Part shown: positions 21,540 to 32,720 of the stretch, one piece after another
Position numbering within the stretch: the first letter of the stretch is position 1
Layout of the letters: the number at the start of each line of letters is the position of its first letter
Translations under genes and position numbers: made by a program
Notes under the pieces: model-generated
Databases searched by the model: none
What the model saw: the letters and a program-made list of their open reading frames with translations, nothing else
What the model was told of the DNA's origin: nothing
DNA from: Spirodela intermedia
Lineage: Eukaryota > Streptophyta > Magnoliopsida > Alismatales > Araceae
Assembly: GCA_902729315.2 (NCBI GenBank)
Contig: LR746267.1
Coordinates: 1,603,501 to 1,667,500, forward strand
Reading direction: 5' to 3'
Length of the DNA: 64,000 bases

Positions 21540-22000
21540 CATGAGTCTATTCATTTTTTCTTCATGTGTTTATAAAAAACCTATTGATACCATAAGTATA
21601 TAGACAAGCCCATATACTCTTCAATAGCTATAATAACATTATAAAAGTCAAATAGAGTGGTTCTCAATACCTTTATAACATTTTTCATTTCAGTAATATA
21701 TTCCCAAATTTTATTGTCTAATTAAAAATAAATGAAACATGATAGAAAAATTCTTGAACATATTCACTAGATTTTAATAAAGACATTTTCAATTTTTTAT
21801 AGAGAGTTGGAAATTTTATTCTTGTAACCTTATTACCTTTATAAAATATAACTTTCAAAATTTACCTTTATCATTTCATAGAAAAAATAGCCTCTAATAG
21901 GACATGTTGTAATATGAATAAGGCCTTAGCATCTTCCTTACAAAGTTCCTTACCATGTTGTATTGAATTCTTCCCTCTTTATGGCCATTCTCAACTAACT
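21540..22000 (-). pseudogene. Ty1/copia gag (UBN2-type) remnant
   Basis: Across several frames the minus strand reads segments resembling copia gag: VTRIKFPTLYKKLKMSLL, SSEYVQEFFYHVSFI, a VIIAIEEYMGLS segment and an HMKKK end. The order matches the family. Heavily mutated. A weak tRNA-Met primer-site-like gctctgatgac near 22223 could mark the 5' end of the element. Confidence 0.5.
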
Positions 22001-22259
22001 CTCATAACTCATGCAAAATAAACAATATCCTGATCTTAATAATTCAAGATTCATATTTCTCTCGATTATAAAATGACATAAGATTATAAAAAGTTCAGAG
22101 GGTAACCATTCAACATACTCGCAATCAATTGAGTAATATCTTCCAAAAGTCCTCATGCAAGTAGCTCATGTCCTTTGCTACAATAAAAAATCTTCATGAC
22201 TTTACTAACCTCTTTCTCGAAGCTCTGATGACGTTTTTATGACCTCCTTGGCAAAAAAT

Positions 22260-22972
22260 ATCAAACATGATGAACCTAAGTTTCTGATCGTACTTTTTAA
22301 GGAAAAAAGGCTACAAATATGGAGACAATGTCTAGATTTTGAAAATAAATTGATTGAAAGAGAGAATAGCATCACTCTTTTAAAATCTAAGGTTCAAGCA
22401 GGATTCGTGTAGTATCAATTTGTTTCACAAGAGCCGGGGTTTCCAGTTTTCCCAGTACAAATATGGGAAGCTGAATGACAGTCAGCGTCATCTGACGCAA
22501 CTGAGGGGCCGATAATAACGTGATAATCCAAACCAACCGCGTGCTGTTATCTTCATCCCCACATCAGACGGGTCGACCAGATGGAATCATTGGGAAGAGA
22601 GAAGCTTCCAACCCCAAACGGCTACGCATCGTCTCTCTGTAACTATCTTCTATGTTGCGAAAACTAACGACCGAGAGCAACTGAAGTTTCTTTCCCGTCC
22701 ATTTAATTTATTATTATGGGCGAGCCGATCAGTAGCCAGAGAAGGTGGACCCATTACCCACAGAAACCTCATTTGACTCTGATCACCAGGGCTAGTTGTG
22801 TGACAGCAAAACAATCGCAAAATAATCAAAGGCCTCCTTGCTAATTTATTCGAGGTAATTTCCAACGGTCAGTCAGCCCATGGGTACATTACTGACTGGC
22901 AACTCCCGTAGCGCCATCAGCTTTTTATTTACTCTGGGCACTGTCTTGCCCAGAACTCGTGGAAGTGCTCGT
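22260..22972 (-). other. 3' flank of the B gene at 22973
   Basis: Bases about 22740-22972 match 36685-36910 beside the sister B gene, for example 'cacagaaacctca' and 'ctctgatcaccagggctagttgtgtgac' blocks. AATAAA on the minus strand at 22924-22929. No gene. Confidence 0.6.
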
Positions 22973-23290
22973 TCAGCAGCTCATATAGATGCTCTTGAAG
23001 TTGTTGGGTTTGCATCGGCGGGTCTCCTTGTAGAGGGAGACGTAGGATCCATCGCAGTGGGAGCCCTTGTACAGCGTGGCGGCCTGGCCCTCGGTGAACA
23101 CGAAGTGGTACCCTCCCTGATAGCCGCTGATGTCGAAGCACCCACAGCCGTTGACGTCCTTGGTTCTCCCGGCGCACCCCGGGCCAGAGAACGCGGTCAG
23201 GGTACTCGCGGACCCCGGCGCAACGGCGGCCGCTGCGACGAGCAGCAGGAGAACGGCAGCCAACGCGGCCTTGCTGGGGGTGGCCGCCAT
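22973..23290 (-). CDS. MiAMP1-like secreted antimicrobial peptide, subfamily B (basic)
   Basis: 105 residues, intronless. Signal peptide residues 1-28 (MAATPSK, Ala/Leu core, PGSA). Mature domain STLTAFSGPGC, NGCGCFDISGYQGG, terminal KSIYMSC, with all six cysteines. About 8 basic and 5 acidic residues. The mature part differs from that of the 36911 gene at a single position (Ser for Pro before LYKE). I chose the start at 23290. The frame is open for 56 more codons, but the TATA box (23387-23393) lies inside that stretch. It faces away from the A pseudogene at 28896. Confidence 0.92.
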   Translation of the reverse strand: MAATPSKAALAAVLLLLVAAAAVAPGSASTLTAFSGPGCAGRTKDVNGCGCFDISGYQGGYHFVFTEGQAATLYKGSHCDGSYVSLYKETRRCKPNNFKSIYMSC

Positions 23291-23386
23291 ATCTTCTTGA
23301 CGAGGGGAGTGGGTAGTCTCTGGCTGCGGGATTGGCAAAGGAATGGAGATGGAGCGGTGAGAGTCCCTGGTTCCTGCTCGTGTCCT

Positions 23387-23393
23387 CTTTATA
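23387..23393 (-). promoter_or_regulatory. TATA box, B gene at 22973
   Basis: TATAAAG on the minus strand, about 97 bases upstream of the start codon. Confidence 0.7.
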
Positions 23394-23615
23394 GCCGGTA
23401 TCTGGGGCCTGACCAAGTCCTGGGATACATTCAGCATCGTCTGCCGTTTCGTCATCAAACAAGATGTGAAAACTTGGTCTTCGCTGCTTTCAGTTTTTGT
23501 CTACGTCGTTTCTTTCTGATGGCGATCCGACGCGGCTTGTTGGGAAGGCTCGGTGTTCGGCGCAGTTGCGTCATAGTTGTGGCTTCCTCGAGCATGTCGC
23601 CACGTCAGGGTCTTG

Positions 23616-23627
23616 TTGACCTTGACC
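23616..23627. promoter_or_regulatory. Paired W-box
   Basis: TTGACCTTGACC, two adjacent WRKY cores, about 325 bases upstream of the start codon. Its position and sequence are preserved in four B promoter copies. Confidence 0.55.
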
Positions 23628-24650
23628 CCGTCGCAGATGTCTGCGGAGGCAACGAGGATTGAAAAGGGGTGGGTGGGGCGTAATCCACCGGGGACTCGTT
23701 TTCCGTGTTGCCCCGCTGACACCTTATCCGTTCCAACTCTCCGCTAAAGTTGACAATGGATAAAATGTCTCGCTTCTTAAAAATATTTCCGTGGAAGAGT
23801 TTGACCGTTCGACGGATTAGGCAGCGTCTTCTTATCAGAGCAAGTCGGCGAACCCGATTTGTCCACATTGGGGATTCTGACCACAACCGCCGAAACATTA
23901 TCCCAGCGCTCCGAATCGCTCCCACGGCGGACGGGGCTGATGACAGCAGCACAGGTACTTTTAGGGATCGCGTTTTCTTTAATCACGGCTCGCAGTTTTC
24001 CACGGAGAAACTATTTTTCAAATGGCCCCAGCAGGGACTGCTCTAAGCTGTCACCTTGCCTACATTGGGAATTTGTTACGTTGAGCACGTCGGATATTCG
24101 CCAGATTTTGTTGAACCCGAAGAGCTTACTAATTGTCAACTACTCGCAGCATTCTGAAATACGAGTATCTAGAAGCGTACGACGCAACTAGTGTTATCAT
24201 TTTCTTCATTCTAAGTAAGGACGTCAGATGTACGAACGTAGGAAGTTCCCAACGGTCAGAAGAGAGGGCCCGTCAGTAGTTGGGCACGTGACACACTTAA
24301 TGGGCAGGTCGCCTATTCATTCCAGCCGAAAGAGCCACGTTTCAGCTCGTGGCGGGAGACAAGACGAGGAGCCAATAAAACGAGAGAGCATGTCCGCCTG
24401 CCCAAGCGCCAGGACGGTGGAAAGCCACTGGGGATTCAGCGGCAAACGGAAGGAGGCTGCGTCCTTGGGCTTTACTGCGCCATTGAGCTCGCCGTCGCTG
24501 CTGGATGCGGCGTGTGCGAACTATAACAGTGGAGAGAGAGAAAAGGCACGTGGGATGAAGACAAGTATCTAACCGGAGCATAACTCTCTCCACGAGAAAA
24601 TCAGATTAACAGCAGCTCTCTTGCTTGATGGAATGAGAGAGTCTATTAAA

Positions 24651-25084
24651 TGAGCATGATGATGTAATCCTTGAATCCCTCATGGCTCTCTTCTTTCTAT
24701 CACTTGGGTCTGAGAGAGCCTATTAAAATGAGCATGATGAAGTTTTATGACCTTCCTGTTTAACGCTGTAATCTTATTACCGATTGGTTTTTGATATTTT
24801 TCCCTCTTCGATTTGACGATTTGTCATGTATATTTTCATGTTGAATATCATTCAAATGACCGTTTAAACTTATTATGATTCGAAACATGCTTGAACTGTT
24901 CATATACTGCATTTCATTCTTCTTTATCAGTGACTCCGAGTACGCTTGCATTATATGACATTGTGAAATAATTTCGCGTAATACTATTAGGGAAAAGTTG
25001 TACCATTCTGCGATATCTGCGAAGCTCACCCGAGATTTAAGTTCACCAACCGTCCCTCATCTCGTGCTGCCGGGGCCATGTCGG
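24651..25084. other. Spacer between the B and A units
   Basis: No gene. A tandem-like 'tattaaa.tgagcatgatga' block occurs twice (about 24645 and 24722). Bases 24985-25075 match 4545-4620 inverted. Confidence 0.45.
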
Positions 25085-25861
25085 TAACCTTTTCATACCA
25101 CCAGTCGTTCACGTCTAGTGATGGCCCACATGATCTTCTCATCCGGACTTTTTGAATTTCTAGTCTTTCGTAAAGCCCACAATCCGTGCCGAACAAAGTG
25201 CAATTCGTTCACGTCTGGTCTGAAATTAAATTGTTGAGACTGGAGATCGTACATGATTCTTAGTGGTTCACTCCTTTCAAAGTGGCAAACATTTTGAATG
25301 GTACTTTGATGGTTCTGATTTTATGCTAGTTTTTCAGGTATTAACGAATCGTACGATGCTCCGAGAGCAGAGCTGCGCAGCTCTTCGAAGAAAACCTGCA
25401 AATAGCCGACTTCCTATGAGGGCAACTTGTCTGAAGATGTATCTGCCGAATGAACGTTACAAGACGCACGTGCGGCTCAAAGAAATACTACTAGAAACAA
25501 AATTCAAAGATTCTTCAATATCGAACAGATGAGTATTGGGTAAAGTAGAGCAGAAACTGGTGGAAACCAGAAGGTGCACTGCTTTAAGGACGAACGGATT
25601 TGAATTTCCTACTCTAGGGACAAAATTCTCGTACAAATTAAAAGTTTATGGTTGAGCACGGGTCATCGGGTACTCGGTGGATCTAATGTTCGACAAGGCT
25701 GTCTGCGAAGAATGCACGGGGGCAGCCGGCGACGCAAAAGACGAGTGACGTTAAGAAGCCGACAGATGGGAATGGAAAAATGCCCCCGAATAACGAACCG
25801 TGGACTTCTTTTTATCGCTGTCTGAAAGATGATTTGTTGAGTACGGAACTTATCTTCAACC
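25085..25861 (+). promoter_or_regulatory. Distal half of an A promoter, cut by a retrotransposon
   Basis: Inverted match to 2885-3700 upstream of the A pseudogene at 2433. The match ends at the copia boundary (about 25861) and resumes at about 28754, beyond the element. Confidence 0.65.
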
Positions 25862-26160
25862 TATGAAGAAGATAAGAAAGAAGGAGAACGTGATATATAT
25901 ATATAGAGAGAGAATGTAGACAGAAAATATAGAAATCGTATTACTCTCTCGTATATCTATTACAAAGGTATGTTCATCAATTTATAGAGGAATCGGGAGT
26001 CCCGTTGGGAGAGTGCCGTTGCAGCCTTCAAGGGGAAGATAAGTTGGATCATTCGCAGGCGGACCGGCCGGTACGAACTGGTCCTGGGAGTTGTAACGTC
26101 TTGATTTAACCATTCGCAGGCGGACCGGCCGATTCTCATCCACTTGGATCTTCTTCTTCA
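25862..26160 (-). repeat. Copia 3' LTR
   Basis: On the minus strand it begins TGAAGAAGAAGATCC and ends near cttcttcata. It contains a duplicated 'cattcgcaggcggaccggccg' block (near 26050 and 26110) and a short gagagaga run. Confidence 0.7.
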
Positions 26161-27050
26161 ATAGCCCCTCGCAAGCTCTGTCTCGAAACGAGATTGACCT
26201 TGTTGAAGAGAAGCTTGAACCGAGCTTTGGGAAGAGCTTTTGTGAGTAGATCTGCGTGCTGATCGGTGCTGGAGATGATGCAGACTCGGAGATGTTTAGA
26301 GAGAACTTGTTCCGGAACAAAGTGATAATCAAACTCCACATGCTTTGTGCGAGCATGGAAGATTGGATTAGCTGTAAGATAAGTGGCACCAACATTGTCA
26401 CACCATAGCGTGGTTGGTGAAGTGAACGGAATTCGCAATTCCGTTAGGAGAGAACGAATCCATAGGAGCTCAGCTATAGTGTCTGCAACGGCTCTATATT
26501 CTGCTGCCGTGCTGGATCGTGCAACCGTTGGTTGTTTCTTGGAGGACCATGAAACGAGATTAGTGCCCAAAAAAATGAGGTACCCTCTTGTGAACTGACG
26601 ATCTGATGGTGAGCCTACACAGTCTGCATTGCTGAAGGCCGTGTGAGAAAGAGATGGACTGTGCCGGAATAGAAGGCCGTGGAGGATGCTGCCTTTCAAA
26701 TATCGGAGCAGGTGCTTGAGGTTCACCCAATGTTGCGTAGAGGGAGCATGCATTGTTTGACACACTTTGTTGACTGCAAAGGCAATGTCAGGTCTTGTGA
26801 TTGTTATGTACGGAAGTGCCCCGACAACACTCCGATATACTGATGAATCAAATGAGCCTACATGGTTACTGGATAAAGAGGAGACAAGCCATGGAGTGGC
26901 CGTTGGTTTGCTTTTATCCATGTTAATTTGCATTAAGAACGAGTGTATATAATGTGATTGTGAAAGTACAAACCCATTTGGGTGAGGTAAGAATTCAATG
27001 TTTAAGAAGTAGTAAGCAGGGCCTAAATCTGTTGGAAAGTCTTCGGACTA
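26136..27050 (-). pseudogene. Copia RT end and RNase H domain
   Basis: A 265-residue frame (26136-26933) reads the conserved end of copia pol: YRSVVGALPYITITRPDIAF, VNKVCQ, HLLRYLKGS, DCVGSPSDRQFTRGYLIFLG, SSKKQPTVARSSTAAEYRA and KHVEFDYHFV. These are the RNase H hallmarks, including the tribe-typical K(H)xxDYHFVR-like end. Upstream, DLGPAYYFLNIE (near 27010-27040) is the RT C-terminus in the same element after stops. The catalytic YVDD region is absent. Confidence 0.85.
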
Positions 27051-27375
27051 GAATTGAGGTGTTGGTTTGTTGTAGGGTAAGAAATTCAGTTTGCATTGCT
27101 TTATACCAGTGAGTATTTTTAAGAGTAGTGGTATGTGAAATACGTTCTCGATCAACTGAAGCAATTGCGAGCAGACATGTGGGTAATAGATGTTGAATGG
27201 TAAGATTGGTTGTCTTGGGATAAAAGTTAGAAAGAGGTTTAATTTTAATGGGGCCACAAGACTCATTGATGGTGAGACCAATAGATGGAGAAGAGTCTCA
27301 GGAATGGTCAAGAATAGAGGGATATAAATACTCTTAAGTGGGGCAGTGGGTGTTGATAGAAAATGAGGTAAATTG

Positions 27376-27927
27376 TTAGTCTAATGAATGAGTATTAGAG
27401 GGAGAAGTTATGTTAGGTGTTGAAGATGTTGTCGGGAAGTGGGGGCTGTCAATGGAATTGTAGGTGGTAGTATTTGGGTGAGTTGACTTAGTTGTCATGG
27501 AGGAAGAAATGTGTGTGTGAAGAGATGGAATAGAGAGCTGTGTTGATCCAAATGTAATGGGGGCTGACTTGAGGATTCCATCAAAGGGTTTCAAGGGTGG
27601 TGGAATATCAGCCAAGTTTTTGTAAGAAAATATGTGTTCATAAAAAATAACATCACGAAAAGTAAAGAGTTTAATTGTGGTAAGGGAGAGACAACGATAC
27701 CCAAAATAAGATGAACTATACCCTAGAAAAATGCACCTTTCAGATTTAGACATAAGTTTGTTAATGGCATAAGCACGTAGGTGAGGATAACATAAGCACC
27801 CAAAAGACTTCAAGAAAGAATAATCAGGTTTGGTTGTATAATGTTTTTCATAGGGATTGGAGAATGGGTTGGCCAGATGCTGTGAGCTCATCACAGATTT
27901 CTCAAAGATCTTAAATATAAATATCAA
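27376..27927 (-). pseudogene. Copia integrase C-terminal domain
   Basis: Frame of 183 residues with NPYEKHYTTKPDYSFLKSFG, CLCYPHLRAYAINKL, RCIFLGYSSSYFGYRCL and FRDVIFYEHIF, diagnostic of the plant copia integrase C-terminus and the linker to RT. Starts after lost catalytic core sequence. Confidence 0.85.
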
Positions 27928-28093
27928 GGGATTGAGTTCCTCTATTGATGGTGTGGAACTTGTTGTATAGATTCATGATCTGAGATTGGCTGTAAGAGGC
28001 AAATTTTTTGCATAGAACCTCCCATACTTCTTTTGAAGTGTTCTTTCCCACGACAATGAGCAGCATTGACTTGGATAGTGAGGAATTGATCAA
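27911..28093 (-). pseudogene. Copia gag (UBN2-type) fragment
   Basis: Reads SSLSKSMLLIVVGKN, TSKEVWEVLCKKFAS and IMNLYNKFHTI, the typical UBN2 gag stretch. It runs directly into the integrase remnant, showing a large internal deletion. Confidence 0.75.
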
Positions 28094-28440
28094 GGTTAGG
28101 ATGCACTGATCACAATTCCACTATTACTAGTATTCCTCACTAACTTGATGTTGACCTTGAGCATGTGTTGTGGTGACTACTAGTAGATCTTTCTCGAGTA
28201 TATACATCAGTCCATAGCTATTAAGAATTAGTAATAGCTACATCTTCCAAAGAAGGAAATTTTCACAAGTAAACTTTAAAGAAATGGTCATACCTATAGA
28301 GAGAGTTGTATTCTGCAGTTGTAACACAATAAGGTTGTGAGACTAAGCAGATTTGGTTGCCAATAATGTTGAGAGAGCTTCAACTATCTTGAATCAAGTG
28401 TCAGGTTATGATGAATCAAGATGAGGTGATTAAGCCAACT

Positions 28441-28453
28441 GGCTTTGATACCA
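28441..28453 (-). other. Primer binding site of the copia element
   Basis: TGGTATCAAAGCC on the minus strand, next to the inner edge of the 5' LTR. It matches the usual initiator-tRNA-Met site TGGTATCAGAGC with one change. Confidence 0.75.
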
Positions 28454-28753
28454 TGTGAAGAAGATAAGAAAGAGGAAGAAGATGATAGAGAGAGAGAGAG
28501 AGAGAATGTAGATAGAAAATGTAGAAATTAAATTACTTTCTCATATATCTATTACAAAGGTATGTTCATCTATTTATAGAAGAATCAAAAGTCCCATTGG
28601 GAGAGTGTTGTTGCAGTCTTCAAGTGGAAACTGTTGTTATAGGAAGGTAATTGTCGGACGATTTAAAATGGTCATGGGAGTTGTAACGTCTTGGTTGAAC
28701 CATTCCCAAGTGGAGTGACTAGTTCTCATTCATTTGGATCTTCTTCTTAAATA
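28454..28753 (-). repeat. Copia 5' LTR
   Basis: Pairs with 25862-26160. Contains a (ga)n run at about 28490-28506. The outer end is near 28750-28753. Confidence 0.7.
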
Positions 28754-28895
28754 CAAACTCTGTACCTCTAGAGAAATATAATAAATAGACACAAAAACAA
28801 GTCTCACTGCATCGCAATCCAGTCCCTTCTCTAATCCTCATAGTCGTCGAGCTATTTCTGAAGAAATGGCTTCTCATCGACGAGTAATAATGGAT

Positions 28896-29225
28896 ATGGC
28901 CAGCAGCACCCACCCTCAGCAAACCTTTGGAGCAGCCCTCCTCTTCTTCTTCATACTGATCACATCCATCATGCGGGCATTGGCAAGTACCCTCACGATA
29001 TTCGAGGGGCCTAGATGCAGTGGAAAGAGCAAGGACATCAATAGTTGTGGGTGCTTCAACCTCTATGTTTACATTGGCAGCTTTCACTTTGTGTACATGG
29101 AGGGGTAGGCAGCCGAGCTTTACGCTTTCTACAACTGTGCCAGCTGCGAGCTTCCCGACCGTCTCCACGTGGAGACCTACAGCTACATTGGCAATGAGTA
29201 CAGCAGCATGAGGATACTCTGTTAA
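28896..29225 (+). pseudogene. MiAMP1-like pseudogene, subfamily A, promoter split by copia
   Basis: Same length in codons (109) as the intact A gene at 12040. The frame starts MASSTHPQQTFGAALL and passes through FEGPRC and CGCF. It hits TAG at 29106-29108 where the family has the Gln of TEGQ, then continues to an ending MRILC. The fifth cysteine is Tyr (YSYIGN) and other conserved residues have drifted. The TATA area (about 28777-28787) survives, but the upstream promoter was moved 2.9 kb away by the retrotransposon. Its closest relative is the A pseudogene at 2433. Confidence 0.9.
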
Positions 29226-29459
29226 CCGAACATGTACTAGATCTTCATCTATTCTTGGTGGGGATGCAAGCAGGTTAAATAATGAAGAAAAATAAGAGGC
29301 TGGTGTCACTCCATATGTTGTTATAGTAAGATTATTGAGTGAATAAACAAGTACCATTTAATGTATTATGTTTTGTGTTTTCCCTCGCATTTTGTACCTA
29401 ACATGGTTTATTAGTGAAGCTAGGGCGATATGATCTATGTACCCCGCTAACCAAAGCCT
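29226..29459 (+). other. 3' flank of the A pseudogene
   Basis: Matches the 3' flank of the A gene at 12040 inverted, including 'attgagtgaataaac' with AATAAA near 29343. Confidence 0.5.
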
Positions 29460-31150
29460 ATTTAGTTACTGATAAGTTTTCACTATCTTAAGTTAATAAT
29501 TAGTAAATAATATAGTTTTAGCCTTAACTCGTGATATATAGACTCATATTTGTGTTAAAGTGTGAAAAGGGGTTTTTAGTTGATTAATGTGAATTTTGGG
29601 GTAATTATGTGATTTTACACGAAATTATATAATTTTTATAGTCTTACTTTTGAGATAAATGATGAAAAAGAAATAAAAAATAAAAATAAGATAAAATGAG
29701 GGGGACCCGTCAGCCAGCCGGGCCCGCAAGCGAGTCGGAAGCTCAGTTGGGGAGTAGTTGTGAGTAGGGGCTCAAGCGACCTAGACCGATAGGGGCACGT
29801 GTGCACCATTCCCCTTCCATGTCACCGGTGGCCAGCAGGCTGCGGGGCAAGGAGTGGTTGTATATGTGAGAGAAGGGATTTGCTTATAAATGAAATAGTA
29901 GTATATATTTGCCCGAAACATCGACGCATAACCAATGTAAGACTAAACCTGCATTACCTTCCCCAAAAAGGGCAGGCAATCGACACGACTTCAAATCCTC
30001 TTAGAGTCAAAAGTCACATATTTTTATTTGATTATTGTGACTTTCCAACAAATCACTGATGAAAGATTAAGCAATCAGAATCGCTAGATCATCGACCAAA
30101 AGCTCGTCAACATGATTTACAGAGTATTTCTACTAAAATTACTAAGCGATTTGTGAAAAAAGAATTGTGAATCCATCGAGTAAATTATCTCCGATTGATT
30201 GATGAACAAGCTGTCGTGAAGAAGAGGACGATTCGCTGGGAGATGAGTCACCACCTCCTAAGAGCATACCAGATGCGATGAAGAGCCTCTACTTGTTGTG
30301 CAGACTTGAGGATGAAGCTCCCTAACATGCGCCCCTCCTCCATCCAACTCTTCTCTATCAGGTGACAGCCGTCGAAGAGCCGCAAAGTCACCATTTTTCC
30401 ACTTCGTCGGGTGACCGCCGCCGAAGACGATTCGATGACCCATTTCATTCATCTTTAGACTTCGCAAGGAGATCTAGAGATTACCCACATTGTCTTTGTC
30501 TAAAGAAAGCCTTCGAGGCTATGGACACTACACAACGATCCTCCTAAACGCTCAGGATTCTGGTGCATTGCAGATGCATCGCCGTCGCGACGCCAGAATT
30601 TAGTTTTCCTACTTTCAAATTACTTTACGCTTCATTTAGTGATAATTTGTGTGATTTTAATTTACCAAAATATACTTTGTTTAATTATGATTCTTCCAAC
30701 TTTTACAAATCTTAATTTAATTAATTAAATCATCTATAATCACTTACGTAAGAATTGTCAGCCAAAACTCTATTTCTGCAAGATTTGCGTTTGCCAGGCA
30801 CTAACATCATCCTAACATCCGCACCATTATTTTTCTTTTTAGTGAATTTTAAATATATTTCCTTTTTATTTTTGAGTATAAAATTCATAGAAAATCATAT
30901 TCATTAAGAAAAATTATGAATAATTACCAGATATTATATTTCTATGATCAACTTGGAAAATTATTGCTATTTTTGGAAGTTTTATTGAATTAATTATAAT
31001 TGATATATTTATTCAAAAATACTTCTAAATATCCAAAATTTGTATTTCTAGTTTTATAAATTTTGATATTTGTCTGATTTAATATACAACGACTGAGTCA
31101 CATCAATTACCCTATTTTTACTATGATTGTAGCGAAAATATTAGCAGTGT
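29460..31150. repeat. Long dispersed repeat, copy 1 (inverted pair of 42890-44500)
   Basis: Both AT-rich ends and the GC-rich middle align in inverted orientation with 42890-44500. In the middle, minus-strand frames near 30248-30467 correspond to plus-strand frames near 43541-43855 and share the segment KWKNGDFAALR. No known domain is visible. It may be a non-LTR-delimited transposable element or an LTR fragment. Confidence 0.6.
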
Positions 31151-32044
31151 GTCTCATTCATTCTCTTTTTCTCTCTCTCCGACGTACATACGCACAGTAG
31201 CTAACATAGACACAGGAAGGTGCAGCAAAGTGGAGATGGCCACACTCAGAATGTTCCACCATCATTTTTATTTGAACTCATAGGTTTGAAATGATAAAAA
31301 ACACAATATCTACATGCAATATAAATAAATACACCATCAATACCAAAATAGAATGCAGACTTTATTATGTCAACACAAAATGCATACTTTATGGCAGATA
31401 CATGGAAGAATGATAACCATCATTGTGGTAATGTAAATTTAATATAACATCAAACAAAGCAAATTCTATTGCCTTCTAAATATTCTAACTATTACATGTA
31501 ATAAGTTGGACTGCAAGGCTCGAATTAACAACCCTCCAAAACAATCGAATTGCATGAGTTGTAAAAGTTTTGGTATAACTGATTTTGGAGATTGATTTTT
31601 GCCACAAACTTTGAAGTAGAAAGTTAATGAAAAAATTGTTGTTGGCTTTAGGTATATGATGGTAAAAGCTGTTTGGCTCACTTAGGAGCTTTTTGAGGCT
31701 TTACATTTTAGAAAAAGACTAGACAATTTGAAAAATGAAGAACATGAGCATTAGATTTGGAGGCATTCAGTAGTATTCCATTCTGTGATTAATAAGTTAC
31801 TGTTGACAAGCCAATTATATCGCTTGTGCTTGTTCGATGGGACAAATTCTTTGGAGCAAATTCCATGTCTCTATTTAGTAAATTGATCTTACAACTTCAA
31901 GGAAGATCAAGCACTTCTTTTCCCATCATAATCTCCCTTTTATGATAATTTAGTGACCCGCAGCTTATAAGACCATGTTAGCTTAAAGATCAAGAAGGTA
32001 AAATCTGCTTACTTATTAAATAGGTTATGAAATAGCCTTTCATA
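31151..32044. other. Spacer, nothing recognised
   Basis: AT-rich. I see no coding or repeat feature that I can support. Confidence 0.45.
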
Positions 32045-32720
32045 TTGTTGCAATATTTGGGATCAACTGAGATGAACATAATAAGAGGAGAATGTTCTGA
32101 TCCAATTCAGGAACAGTTAAGAGTAAACCCTTCCAATGGAAGTAAGAAACTTACAGAGGCCAAATTTGTCAATGTGTCAAAAAAATGGCAAAACAAGGGG
32201 ACCTTAAGAACGATTTTCTGCGTCAAGAAAGAACTCATTCAGCAATTGTGTCTACTAATGTTGTAAGGATTGAAAGATCTCAATATTAAGTGTATGGACG
32301 CTTGATGTCTACATAGTTTCTCGGGCCATCAGAGTAGTGTAGAAGAATCCCCTACTTCTACACACCTCCATGGTATGACATATGGGTGATTAACACAGGG
32401 GTAGGTTGGAGAACATTTTCAACTCACGTCTAACATTGTCCTATCATTTCACAAAATTTATCACGTGGGAGCTAGCTTGGGAGGGTCAATGGCAACAAGC
32501 CACCTATTGTTTATTTATGATAGTGTCGACAAGATTAGGGAGGAAATCTCCAGCAACTTCAAACATGACTTGGTTTTGCCATTTTAGAAGGTCAAGATGA
32601 TGTAAACAACTCTCATTTTTCAATAAGGTGGTTGGGGACCTGTTCTTACTAGCCATGTCTTCTGTCGGATAGGGTGGAGAGTTTCAAGATTTAGAAAGAA
32701 GTGACTGGGAACTCCAAGGA
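32045..32720 (+). repeat. Recurrent non-coding module, copy at 32 kb
   Basis: Aligns with 60-1000: 'ggatcaactg.gat', 'tctgatccaa', 'cacacctcc.tggtatgac', 'ggcaacaagccacct' and the block around 'ggtggagagtttcaag', all in the same order. Confidence 0.6.

Larger units (their letters stand above)
23291..24650 (-). promoter_or_regulatory. Promoter region of the B gene at 22973
   Basis: Conserved with 37229-38490, 4880-6282 and 40683-41400. Contains the pre-TATA core (about 23407-23450), a CCACGTCA element (bZIP-type, about 23600) and the paired W-box. A 'gggcacgtgacac' block near 24282 carries a CACGTG G-box core. Confidence 0.65.
25862..28753 (-). mobile_element. Internally deleted Ty1/copia retrotransposon with two LTRs
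   Basis: Two LTRs of about 300 bases (25862-26160 and 28454-28753) flank an interior that reads on the minus strand as gag, integrase end and RNase H, in family order. A primer site matching tRNA-iMet adjoins the 5' LTR. The reverse transcriptase core is missing, so the element is only 2.9 kb and non-autonomous. The two LTRs differ at many positions, so the insertion is not recent. Flanking 5-mers tcaac (25856-25860) and caaac (28754-28758) could be a mutated target-site duplication. It sits about 25 bases upstream of the TATA region of the A pseudogene at 28896. Confidence 0.85.

Noticed and set aside
23291-23458. In-frame extension of the B gene to 161 residues
   Set aside because: The TATA box at 23387-23393 falls within it. 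Other B genes start at the equivalent internal Met.
22880-23662. 260-codon plus-strand frame
   Set aside because: It is antisense to the B gene at 22973 and runs through its promoter. The GC-rich gene simply leaves the opposite strand open, and the same happens at 36818-37261.
24228-24572. 114-codon frame upstream of the B gene
   Set aside because: It lies within the duplicated promoter and is not maintained in the copies at 5.1 kb and 38.2 kb.
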